Source: an uncultured Acidimicrobiales bacterium
GTDB taxonomy: Bacteria > Actinomycetota > Acidimicrobiia > Acidimicrobiales > SHLQ01
NCBI GenBank assembly: GCA_938002955.1
Contig: CALLAA010000007.1
Span: 1 to 35,499 of the forward strand
Reading direction: 5' to 3'
DNA: 35,499 bases
The translations under genes and the position numbers were made by a program. Shown here in pieces: positions 22,700-30,125 of the stretch. How positions within the stretch are numbered: the first letter of the stretch is position 1; the number at the start of each line of letters is the position of its first letter. The notes beneath the pieces are model-generated. The model searched no databases. It had not been told where the DNA came from and was given only the letters and a program-made list of their open reading frames with translations.

Positions 22700-23805
22700 C
22701 CGATCACCTGCCACCTCCCCCCGACGATGTGCCACCACATCTCCCACCGGCGATGAGTCCGCCGCCGCTGCCGGACCCCGCTCCCGCGGTGACTCCTACA
22801 GCGCCGCAAGCGTCGGCAGCCGTGCCGCCAGCAACTGCGCCGGTGGCAACACCGACAGCGACACCAACGTCGCTCGTTGACGACGTCCGCAACGAGGTCG
22901 GAAAGGTGGTCGTTGGCCAGCAAGGTGTTCTCGCCGGTTTCCTCGCGGCACTTCTCGCCGATGGCCACATTCTGCTCGAGGGTGTGCCAGGCGTTGCAAA
23001 GACGCTTCTCGTCAAGACGGTGGCGTCGACCTTGAGCATCGAGATGGCTCGAATCCAGTTCACCCCCGACCTCATGCCATCGGACATCACCGGGCAGCTC
23101 ATGTACGAACAGGCAACATCGGAATTCACCTTCCGAGAAGGCCCCGTCTTCACGAACCTGCTCCTCGCCGATGAGATCAACCGCACCCCACCAAAGACTC
23201 AGGCCGCGCTGCTCGAGGTCATGGAGGAACGTCAGGCCACCGTCGCTGGCGTTCCACGGGCGTTGCCCGATCCGTTCATGGTGATCGCCACCCAGAATCC
23301 TGTCGAATACGAGGGCACCTACCCGTTGCCCGAGGCCCAACTCGACCGGTTCCTCGCCAAGTTGTACGTCGGTTATCCCGAACGCGACAGCGAACAGGAG
23401 GTATTGGCTCGTCACCACCGAGGACTCAACCTGCACGAGGTCGCATCCAACGGTGTCCAAGCGGTCGCAACCGCGGCCGACCTCGCTGCCGCCCGAGCCG
23501 AGGTTCGTGCAATGCAGGTCGACGATTCGATCCTGAGTTACATCACCGAACTCACCCGGGCTACCCGTACGTCACCAGTCGTCGATCTCGGAGTGTCGCC
23601 GCGAGGCGGCGTCGCTCTGCTCGGCTTGTCCAAGGCGTGGGCATGGATGGCAGGTCGTACCTTCGTCACGCCCGACGATGTCAAGATGATCGCAAAGCCC
23701 GGACTACGTCACCGTCTCCAAGTTCAGCCCGAGGCCGAACTCGAAGGTGTCACCCCCGACATTGTTCTGGACGGACTGCTCGAATCCGTTCCCGTCCCCC
23801 GATAG
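22696..23805 (+). CDS. MoxR-family AAA+ ATPase
   Basis: A 369-residue AAA+ ATPase with a proline/alanine/threonine-rich disordered N terminus (1 to about 58) that is unusual for MoxR. Walker A GVPGVAKT (96-103), Walker B LLLADE (155-160), the MoxR signature INRTPPKTQAALLEVMEE (161-178), sensor ATQNP and EAQLDRF are intact. MoxR proteins act as chaperones that mature or remodel partner proteins, usually VWA/DUF58 proteins such as the product of the next gene. Confidence 0.93.
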   Translation: MTDHLPPPPDDVPPHLPPAMSPPPLPDPAPAVTPTAPQASAAVPPATAPVATPTATPTSLVDDVRNEVGKVVVGQQGVLAGFLAALLADGHILLEGVPGVAKTLLVKTVASTLSIEMARIQFTPDLMPSDITGQLMYEQATSEFTFREGPVFTNLLLADEINRTPPKTQAALLEVMEERQATVAGVPRALPDPFMVIATQNPVEYEGTYPLPEAQLDRFLAKLYVGYPERDSEQEVLARHHRGLNLHEVASNGVQAVATAADLAAARAEVRAMQVDDSILSYITELTRATRTSPVVDLGVSPRGGVALLGLSKAWAWMAGRTFVTPDDVKMIAKPGLRHRLQVQPEAELEGVTPDIVLDGLLESVPVPR

Positions 23806-23817
23806 TCCCGTCCGTTC

Positions 23818-25119
23818 GTGATCTTCCAGCCACGCCTCGCGCTCTTTGCCGCACTGCTGTCGCCAGCGGTGCTGCTCTTTGGCGACCGTCCGTGGCTGGC
23901 ATTAGCTGGGGTGGGAGCCATCGTGTTCCTGGTGTGGCTGGTCGACTGGTTGCTCGCAACCTCGCCAAGCCGTATCGGGGTCGCACGAAAGTTGCCATCA
24001 TCGGTGACCCTTGGACGGACCGGTTCGGTCTCGTGGCTCGTCACGAACGGTTCGGAACGTGCGGCCTCGATCCGATTTGCCGAAGGCCTTGCCCCATCGC
24101 TTCAGGCCGACGTACGCCGAGCGCATCTGCGCCTCGCGGCCGGACGCTCAGCGACCGTTGAGACCGACGTTACGCCGATGCGGCGCGGACGTTTCGCACT
24201 CGGCGAGCTCGTCATTCGTGTCGACGGTCCACTCGGGTTTGCGGCTCGGCAACAGGTGCGATGGCTACCCGAGGAGCTGCGTATCTTCCCGCGGTTTCCA
24301 AGCCGCGCGGAAGCAGAGCTTCGGCTGAAACGAAACCGTCTCGACATGGGCCTGCGGTCTGCACGGATGCGCGGTGGCGGCTCCGAATTCGAACAGCTTC
24401 GCGACTTCACCGTCGATGATGAGTTCCGCAAGATCGACTGGTCGGCGACCGCCCGCGCAAACCGATTGATCGTCAAGACGTTCCGGACCGAACGCAACCA
24501 GACCGTGATCAACATCTTGGACAATGGCCGGCTCATGGCTGGACAGGTCGCTGAGGTTCCCCGCTCGGAACATGCAATGGACGCAATCATGGCGGTCACG
24601 ACGGTCGCCACCGGACTTGGGGATCGCACGGGCCTGCTCATCTTTGACCGAAACGTTCGAACTTCGGTTGCAGCTTCGGCGCGGTCGACTCAGCTCAGCC
24701 GGATCACGAACGCGATGTTCGACATCGAGCCCGAACTTGCCGAGAGCGACTACCGCGGCGCCTTTACCGAGACGTTGCTCCGTTTCAATCGCCGCACGAT
24801 GCTGATCATCCACACCGAATTGGTCGAGCAAACCCTTGGCGAGTTTCTTCTGCCCGCCCTACCGCTGTTGACACGCTCCCACGTGGTTGTCATCGCAGCG
24901 GTGCGCGACCCCGCTGTCGACGCGTGGGCAACGGCTGTGCCCGCCAATGCTGAGGAAGCACATCGTCATGCTGCGGCCCGAGCCTCGCTCGCTGAACGTC
25001 AGCGCACGATCGCCGAGCTTCGCCGCAATGGAGCGTCGGTAATTGACGCGGTGCCTGGCAAGTTGTCGGCCCGGCTCATGGACCATTACCTCGACGTGAA
25101 GGCCAAGGGAAAGCTCTAG
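23818..25119 (+). CDS. DUF58 domain protein (VWA-like), MoxR partner
   Basis: A 433-residue protein. Two hydrophobic helices (about 8-22 and 27-47) anchor it, followed by an immunoglobulin-like region and the DUF58 hallmark RDFTVDDEFRKIDWSATARA (195-214). A VWA-like domain comes after it (VINILDNGRLM, where the first MIDAS Asp is present but the usual DxSxS is degenerate). It starts at GTG 23818, 12 bp after moxR. It is likely a MoxR client with a role in cell-envelope or stress physiology. Its stop shares CTAG with the stop of the convergent SpoIIM-family gene. Confidence 0.9.
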   Translation: MIFQPRLALFAALLSPAVLLFGDRPWLALAGVGAIVFLVWLVDWLLATSPSRIGVARKLPSSVTLGRTGSVSWLVTNGSERAASIRFAEGLAPSLQADVRRAHLRLAAGRSATVETDVTPMRRGRFALGELVIRVDGPLGFAARQQVRWLPEELRIFPRFPSRAEAELRLKRNRLDMGLRSARMRGGGSEFEQLRDFTVDDEFRKIDWSATARANRLIVKTFRTERNQTVINILDNGRLMAGQVAEVPRSEHAMDAIMAVTTVATGLGDRTGLLIFDRNVRTSVAASARSTQLSRITNAMFDIEPELAESDYRGAFTETLLRFNRRTMLIIHTELVEQTLGEFLLPALPLLTRSHVVVIAAVRDPAVDAWATAVPANAEEAHRHAAARASLAERQRTIAELRRNGASVIDAVPGKLSARLMDHYLDVKAKGKL

Positions 25120-26147
25120 CGCGACGTGTCGGCCGGTTCGATTCGCACGACTGCGTTCTGGGTAATCGACCCGGTGTGGCCGAGGGCCACCGCACTTGGC
25201 CCAAGGGCCAAGACGTAGGACCAGAACGCACAGAACGCAGCGACGCCGATCGAGACTCGGGCCCATGTATCGAGTGGCGATGGGGTGACGAAGCCTTCGA
25301 TGAGCCCGGCACAGATGAATACCAAGATGAGACCGATGACGATCGATGCAGCTCGCTGGGCTTCGTTGACGAGCGCTTCAGAGCGTGCCCGGTCGCCGGG
25401 GTTGATCAAGGCCCAGCCCATCTGCATGCCCGCTCCTCCAGCGACGACGATTGCGGTGATCTCGAGCAAGCCGTGGGGCAAGATCAGCCCCCAGAACTTT
25501 GGCGCTTCGCCCGCGGCGTGAAACAAGCCGGCGGCCACGCCGATATTGGCGCCGTTGAAGGCAAGGATGGCAATCGTCGGCACCGCCCAGGCAATGCCGA
25601 TCACGAAGGCCAAGAACGATACGTAGATGTTGTTGACCAGGACCTCCGTCGCGAACTCTGCTGCTGGCGCTGAGGAGTAGTAGGCCTCGAAATCGTTCTG
25701 AATGTACGACTCGCGCAACGCGGGCGGTGCTGCAGCATTGAGCGCAGCGTCGGAGTTCGCAATCCACACACCGGTTGCAATCGCTGGCAAGAAGAACGCC
25801 AGAGCAGAAACCACAATGAAACGGCGTGCCGACCACACCGCAGCCGGAAAGGTCGAGCCGAAGAACGTACGGATCGCCCCGCCCGCCCGAGGCTGCGTGC
25901 CGTAGATGACGGCTCGAGCGCCGGCGACGACGCGAGTAAGCCGAGCGGTGACCTGCGGGTCGGCATAGGTGCTGCGGACATGGGATAGATGCGCGGAGGC
26001 ACGCTGATAGCGATTCAACAATTCGTCGAGCTCAGGGCCCTGCAGCTTGTAACGCTTCTTGTTTGCCTGCTCGACGAGTTCTTCGAGACGCGCCCATTCG
26101 GCGGAGTTCTCTAGAACGTAACTGTCGAGGGTTCGCACGAGAGCCAC
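25116..26147 (-). CDS. stage II sporulation protein M (SpoIIM) family membrane protein
   Basis: A 343-residue membrane protein. A cytoplasmic helical N terminus (about 1-105) precedes several membrane helices. The SpoIIM core is clear: VNNIYVSFLAFVIGIAW, NGANIGVAAGLF, and ILPHGLLEITAIVVAGGAGM. In non-sporulating actinobacteria this family is regularly paired with RDD proteins and MoxR clusters and is not evidence for sporulation. Start taken at GTG 26147; GTG 26138 is possible. Convergent with the DUF58 gene and divergent from the RDD gene. Confidence 0.87.
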   Translation of the reverse strand: MALVRTLDSYVLENSAEWARLEELVEQANKKRYKLQGPELDELLNRYQRASAHLSHVRSTYADPQVTARLTRVVAGARAVIYGTQPRAGGAIRTFFGSTFPAAVWSARRFIVVSALAFFLPAIATGVWIANSDAALNAAAPPALRESYIQNDFEAYYSSAPAAEFATEVLVNNIYVSFLAFVIGIAWAVPTIAILAFNGANIGVAAGLFHAAGEAPKFWGLILPHGLLEITAIVVAGGAGMQMGWALINPGDRARSEALVNEAQRAASIVIGLILVFICAGLIEGFVTPSPLDTWARVSIGVAAFCAFWSYVLALGPSAVALGHTGSITQNAVVRIEPADTSR

Positions 26148-26191
26148 GCTAGTGGGCCTACGGTGGTGGCTGTGATCATGGAGCGAAACTC

Positions 26192-26971
26192 ATGACGGCG
26201 ACGGTGATCGCCGGGCGCGGCATCGTTACGCCGCAAGGCGTGGTGCTCGATCTCGAGACCGCGGGTGTGGGTCATCGTGGGCTGGCCCGGTTGATCGACA
26301 TGTTGCTCGTCGGCGCCGGGCTGTTCGCCATCGCCGGTCTCGGTGGTTTGCTCGGGTCATCCAACGGCAGCACGCTCGCCCTCGTCCTTTCGCTGCTGCT
26401 CGGCTTTGGTTGGTTCTTTGGGTACCCCGTGGTGAGCGAGACCTTCTTTCGGGGCCGAACCATCGGCAAAATGGTCCTCGGCCTACGCGTCGTTACCCTC
26501 GAAGCTGGCCCGATCGGATTTCGCGAGGCGTTCATCCGGTCGCTCTTTCAGATCATCGACATTCTCGCGAGCTTCGGGTCGGTAGCGCTGCTCACCGGCA
26601 TGTTCACGAATCGCTCACAGCGGCTCGGCGACTTTGCCGCTGGAACCTTCGTGATCATCGACCCACGGATCGTCACGCACGTACCCGCAGTGCCGTTCAC
26701 CCCACCAATGGGTACCGAAGAGATCGTTGCGGCAATGGACGTTTCGAAGCTGCGTCCCGAACAAGAACGGCTCATTCGGTCGTTCCTCCTGCGGGTCGGA
26801 GATCTCTCTGGCGCTGCTCGAATCGACCTCGGTCACCGCCTCGCGGCTTCGACATCACAGTTTCTCGGGCACGATCAGCAATACGGTCTGCCTCCCGAGC
26901 CATACCTGGTTGCCGTGATGGCAGCGCGGCAACTCCGCGAAGGTGGTCTCGCACAGCTCGCGATCCAGTAG
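26192..26971 (+). CDS. RDD family membrane protein
   Basis: A 259-residue protein. The RDD domain (about 25-165) has the defining Arg-Asp pair in RLIDMLLVGAG, several hydrophobic helices, GRTIGKMVLGLRVV, and the late SQRLGDFAAGTFVI. A soluble C-terminal extension of about 90 residues follows. RDD proteins are of uncertain function, often linked to transport or ion homeostasis. GGAG lies 8 nt before ATG 26192. It is divergent from the SpoIIM-family gene with a 44-bp gap. Confidence 0.87.
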   Translation: MTATVIAGRGIVTPQGVVLDLETAGVGHRGLARLIDMLLVGAGLFAIAGLGGLLGSSNGSTLALVLSLLLGFGWFFGYPVVSETFFRGRTIGKMVLGLRVVTLEAGPIGFREAFIRSLFQIIDILASFGSVALLTGMFTNRSQRLGDFAAGTFVIIDPRIVTHVPAVPFTPPMGTEEIVAAMDVSKLRPEQERLIRSFLLRVGDLSGAARIDLGHRLAASTSQFLGHDQQYGLPPEPYLVAVMAARQLREGGLAQLAIQ

Positions 26972-26990
26972 GGAGCGGGCTCACTGCCCA

Positions 26991-26996
26991 TACGCT
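26991..26996 (+). promoter_or_regulatory. -10 hexamer TACGCT of a leaderless transcript
   Basis: TACGCT is followed by 6 nt and GTG 27003, and decides the start of the cysteine desulfurase gene over a longer reading from 26943. Confidence 0.55.
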
Positions 26997-27002
26997 GTAG
27001 GG

Positions 27003-28118
27003 GTGCCTACCTACCTCGATCACGCCGCATCGTCGCCGCTTCGCCCCGAAGCCCTCGACGCCATGCTTCCGTGGTTTTCTGAGCGGCACGCCAACCCGAC
27101 AGCTGCTCATCGACTCGGGCGGCGTGCTCGCCAAGCCCTCGACGATGCTCGTGCGGTCATCGCCGAAGCCACCGGTTTCGAGCGCGGCGAGGTGGTGTTC
27201 ACCGGCGGTGGCACCGAGTCGGACAACCTTGCTATTGGACGTAACCGGCCGCCGGGCTCGGTCATCGTTGGGGCAACCGAACACCCTGCGGTGCTCGAAC
27301 CAGCGGAGCGCCAAGGCGCCCACGTGGTAGGCGTCGACGCCAACGGCATCGTCGACCCAGCTGCTGTCGCCGCCCATGTCGATGGCACGACCGAGGTCGT
27401 GTCGATCATGACCGTCAACAACGAGACGGGTGTCCGCCAGCCAATCTCCTCGATCGCCGACGCCGTACACGCTGTCTCGGACTCGGTCCTGGTGCACTCC
27501 GATGCCGTGCAAGCGTTGCCATGGCTCGATCTGGCAGAAGCAACTTCGGGCGTGGACATGTTGTCGATCACCGGGCACAAGATCGGCGGTCCGCAGGGTG
27601 TTGGTGCAGTAGTCGTTCGCGACGGATCGATGCCCGATCCGCTGCTGGTCGGCGGCGGACAGGAACGAGACCGACGAGCCGGCACGCAGAACGTCGCAGG
27701 AATCGTCGGCTTTGCCGCCGCGGTCCAGGCTTCTCTCGACGACCGAACCGAGCGGCTCGCTCGCATCGATCGCCTCGCATCTCGACTGCTGACCGAGCTC
27801 ATGGCGTCGATCGACGGACTGGTCCCGACCGTCGATCGTGCGGTTCGTGTCCCCGGCATCGTGCACGTCACGATCCCGGCGGTGAAGAGCGAGCCGTTGC
27901 TGTTTCTGCTCGACGAACAAGAACTTGCGTGCTCGGCCGCGTCGTCGTGCGCAAGCGGAGCACAAGGAGCCTCGCATGTGCTCGACGCCATGGGCGTCGA
28001 TGCAGCCAACGCAGCACCCTTGCGGCTCTCACTCGGATGGTCGACGACCGAAGCCGAGATCGACGCAGCGCTCGAGATGATTCCGGCGGCCGTGTCCCGA
28101 CTGCGAGGTGTGTCATGA
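27003..28118 (+). CDS. cysteine desulfurase (NifS/IscS family)
   Basis: A 371-residue PLP enzyme that takes sulfur from cysteine and passes it on as persulfide. It has YLDHAASSP (4-12), GGGTESDN (68-75), His94, SITGHKIGGPQG with PLP-binding Lys193, RAGTQN (225-230) and the persulfide Cys316 in SSCASG. The longer in-frame reading from 26943 overlaps the RDD gene and lacks a family N terminus. The mnmA gene overlaps its end by ATGA, so the protein is most likely the sulfur donor for tRNA 2-thiolation, although it may also serve Fe-S assembly. Confidence 0.92.
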   Translation: MPTYLDHAASSPLRPEALDAMLPWFSERHANPTAAHRLGRRARQALDDARAVIAEATGFERGEVVFTGGGTESDNLAIGRNRPPGSVIVGATEHPAVLEPAERQGAHVVGVDANGIVDPAAVAAHVDGTTEVVSIMTVNNETGVRQPISSIADAVHAVSDSVLVHSDAVQALPWLDLAEATSGVDMLSITGHKIGGPQGVGAVVVRDGSMPDPLLVGGGQERDRRAGTQNVAGIVGFAAAVQASLDDRTERLARIDRLASRLLTELMASIDGLVPTVDRAVRVPGIVHVTIPAVKSEPLLFLLDEQELACSAASSCASGAQGASHVLDAMGVDAANAAPLRLSLGWSTTEAEIDAALEMIPAAVSRLRGVS

Positions 28119-29146
28119 GCGAACGTGTTCTTGTCGGCATGTCCGGCGGCGTCGATTCTTCGGTGGCTGCAGCGCTCCTCGTCGATCACGGCTTCGACGT
28201 GGTCGGGGTAACCATGAAGCTGTGGGGTGGCGAGTCGGACTCCGGATGCTGTTCGGTCTCCGACGTCGACGATGCCCGCTGGGTCGCGAATCAGCTCGAC
28301 ATCGAACATCACGTCTTCAACTTCGGCGACGAATTCCTCGAACACGTCGTCAATCCATTCGTTGACACCCATCGCACCGGCGGCACGCCCAACCCGTGCA
28401 TCGAGTGCAACCGACACATCAAGTTCGATCTCTTCTTCGAGCGTGCCGCGATGCTCGGCTTCGATCGCATCGCCACCGGCCACTACGCCCGCGTTGCGAC
28501 GCTCGAGGACGGTACGTTCCGCATGCAACGCAGCATCGACCCATTGAAGGACCAGAGTTACGTCCTGCACATGCTTGGCCAGGACGTTCTGAGCCGGGTA
28601 CTGCTGCCCATCGGCGGCTGGAACAAACCCGACCTGCGCGCTGAAGCCGAACGCCGTGGTCTGCTCACCGCATCCAAGCCGGACAGCCAAGACGTGTGTT
28701 TCATCACCAAGGACGGTGGACGAGAGAAGTTCCTCGGAGCGCGAGGCGGTCTGACCCCGGGTGTCATCCTCACCGAAGACGGCACGAAGGTCGGCGATGT
28801 CCCCGCGACCGAGCTCGTCACGATCGGCCAGCGCAAGGGCCTCAACGTGTCGGGAATGAGCGAGCCCCAGTTCGTCGTCGACGTGAATCTGCAAGAGTCG
28901 ATCGTGACGATCGGTCCGCGTCGTTCGCTTCAAGATGACGAAACCGGCTTCACGCAGCCGGTCTGGGCACACAAACCGTTTACGGGAAACGCGCTCGTGC
29001 AAGCGAGCGCACACGGCACCGCGCTGCCAGCCACCGTCGAACTCGACCGGGTTGTGTGGCACGACAAGCGAGATCGCATCGCCCCGGGCCAGAGCTTGGT
29101 GTTCTACGACAACGACTACGTCATCGGCGGCGCAATCGCCACCTGA
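28115..29146 (+). CDS. mnmA: tRNA-specific 2-thiouridylase MnmA
   Basis: A 343-residue PP-loop enzyme that thiolates U34 of tRNAs for Lys, Glu and Gln, using ATP and persulfide sulfur. The PP-loop SGGVDSS (10-16), the catalytic Cys98 in NPCIECNRHIKF, the second Cys195 in PDSQDVCFI and the KDQSYVL segment are intact, and length is normal. It overlaps the cysteine desulfurase gene by 4 bp. Thirteen bases after its stop the first REP-like core of the RAYT element begins. Confidence 0.95.
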   Translation: MSERVLVGMSGGVDSSVAAALLVDHGFDVVGVTMKLWGGESDSGCCSVSDVDDARWVANQLDIEHHVFNFGDEFLEHVVNPFVDTHRTGGTPNPCIECNRHIKFDLFFERAAMLGFDRIATGHYARVATLEDGTFRMQRSIDPLKDQSYVLHMLGQDVLSRVLLPIGGWNKPDLRAEAERRGLLTASKPDSQDVCFITKDGGREKFLGARGGLTPGVILTEDGTKVGDVPATELVTIGQRKGLNVSGMSEPQFVVDVNLQESIVTIGPRRSLQDDETGFTQPVWAHKPFTGNALVQASAHGTALPATVELDRVVWHDKRDRIAPGQSLVFYDNDYVIGGAIAT

Positions 29147-29158
29147 CTACCGCCCAAC

Positions 29159-29281
29159 GGGGCCTGTCCCCCTACCGAAGGGGGCCTGTCCCCACAGCGC
29201 CCACTATCTGTTGATATTTCAACCTTTCGATCCGACCAGACCGCGTGGGGCCTGTCCCCGTACCGAACGGGGCCTGTCCCC
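29159..29281 (+). repeat. left REP-like cluster, two doublets
   Basis: GGGGCCTGTCCCC occurs at 29159-29171, 29181-29193, 29247-29259 and 29269-29281. Within each doublet the 9-bp spacer is nearly the same (CTACCGAAG and GTACCGAAC). The 53-bp stretch between doublets contains GTTGA-TATT-TCAAC, itself a small inverted repeat. Confidence 0.92.
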
Positions 29282-29334
29282 ATCGGTCCCTCGGATAGCG
29301 CCTCGCTGGCTCGATTGGCCTGGTGCAGCTTTCG

Positions 29335-29907
29335 CTAGCCGGCGAGACCCTTATCGATGAAGTCTGAGGGGACGCTTTCTTCGGTGAATCGGCGGAATGC
29401 AGTGAGGTTGTTGTCGAAGAGTCCGAGCGTTAGGTCGGTTCGCAGCCACTCCGGTTTGGAGCGTAGGCCGAGGTATGCCCCGTAGCTCGACGATGGGAAG
29501 TAGGCGAGGTCCTTGATCGGCACATGTAGGTCTTTCGGGTTCCGATGGATGTAGCGGACAACTGTCGCAAAGTACCGGTCATCTTCAATCGGGCTGTTGC
29601 TGAACCGGTCTCGACAGAGTCGTCCGGTGTAGTCGTAGCGTCGGTTGATCTGCTGGGAGTAACACATTGCAATCCAATGCATCACCTGCGACATATTTCG
29701 GTCGGGGAATTGGCCGAGTAGGTGATAGTGGTTTCCCATCAGGCATGTTGCGTGGAATTCGACGCCGAACTTCTGGTGCGCCCGGCCGAGCAGATCGGTA
29801 AATACCGCCCGGTCATGATCATCGAGATAGATGTCGCTGTGCCGCGCACCTTGATTCGTCAGATGATGGAATTCCGCCTGCGGCTGATTTCTTGGTTTTC
29901 GTGCCAT
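29335..29907 (-). CDS. REP-associated tyrosine transposase (RAYT, IS200/Y1 type)
   Basis: A 190-residue single-domain HUH transposase. FHHLTNQG (13-20) starts the fold, the metal-binding HUH motif is NHYHLL (His60, His62), and the catalytic tyrosine is Tyr119 in VVRYIHRNP. Basic residues are scattered through the first 130 positions. Length and motifs match the RAYT group that mobilises short palindromic REP sequences rather than the usual IS200 element. No accessory gene is present. TACGTT lies 6 nt before ATG 29907. The reading frame is intact, so it may be active. Confidence 0.92.
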   Translation of the reverse strand: MARKPRNQPQAEFHHLTNQGARHSDIYLDDHDRAVFTDLLGRAHQKFGVEFHATCLMGNHYHLLGQFPDRNMSQVMHWIAMCYSQQINRRYDYTGRLCRDRFSNSPIEDDRYFATVVRYIHRNPKDLHVPIKDLAYFPSSSYGAYLGLRSKPEWLRTDLTLGLFDNNLTAFRRFTEESVPSDFIDKGLAG

Positions 29908-29913
29908 GAATCA

Positions 29914-29919
29914 AACGTA
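29914..29919 (-). promoter_or_regulatory. -10 hexamer TACGTT of a leaderless transposase transcript
   Basis: On the minus strand TACGTT is followed by 6 nt and ATG 29907, so the transposase would be made without a 5' leader. Confidence 0.5.
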
Positions 29920-30001
29920 GAGAACGGGTGTGACACCCGACTTTGGAGTGGCTTGGCGAGGCGCGAGTCGACGATGAATCGTGCATCAACCGGCGGTCTG
30001 T

Positions 30002-30124
30002 GGGGACAGGCCCCATAGGAAATGGGGACAGGCCCCACTGCGATGTTGGCGTTTAGATTGTTGAAAATGGGCGAGTTGCGTAGCGAAATGGGGACAGGCC
30101 CCATCGCGATTGGGGACAGGCCCC
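30002..30124 (-). repeat. right REP-like cluster, two doublets, inverted relative to the left
   Basis: GGGGACAGGCCCC occurs at 30002-30014, 30024-30036, 30090-30102 and 30112-30124. Nine-base spacers are ATAGGAAAT and ATCGCGATT. The 53-bp stretch between doublets, read on the minus strand, carries TTTCAAC at the same offset as the left cluster. The last core ends one base before the decarboxylase stop codon. Confidence 0.92.
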
Positions 30125-30125
30125 G

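Larger units (their letters stand above)
29159..30124. mobile_element. RAYT element framed by mirrored REP-like doublets
   Basis: A 966-bp unit: four copies of GGGGCCTGTCCCC on the left, a Y1 transposase gene on the minus strand, and four reverse-complement copies (GGGGACAGGCCCC) on the right. Core starts are 29159, 29181, 29247, 29269 and 30002, 30024, 30090, 30112, so both sides have spacing 22, 66, 22. It sits exactly between the stop codons of mnmA and the PLP decarboxylase gene, with only 12 and 1 bases to spare. Confidence 0.85.

Noticed and set aside
25116-26147. Evidence for sporulation from the SpoIIM-family gene
   Set aside because: The family is widespread in non-sporulating actinobacteria beside RDD and MoxR genes; no other sporulation gene is present.
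27107-29062. 651-codon open frame antisense to the desulfurase and mnmA genes
   Set aside because: It spans two well-supported genes and carries no family motif.
29159-30124. CRISPR-like repeated array
   Set aside because: Repeat cores are only 13 bp, come in doublets with near-constant 9-bp spacers and invert across a transposase gene; no cas genes.
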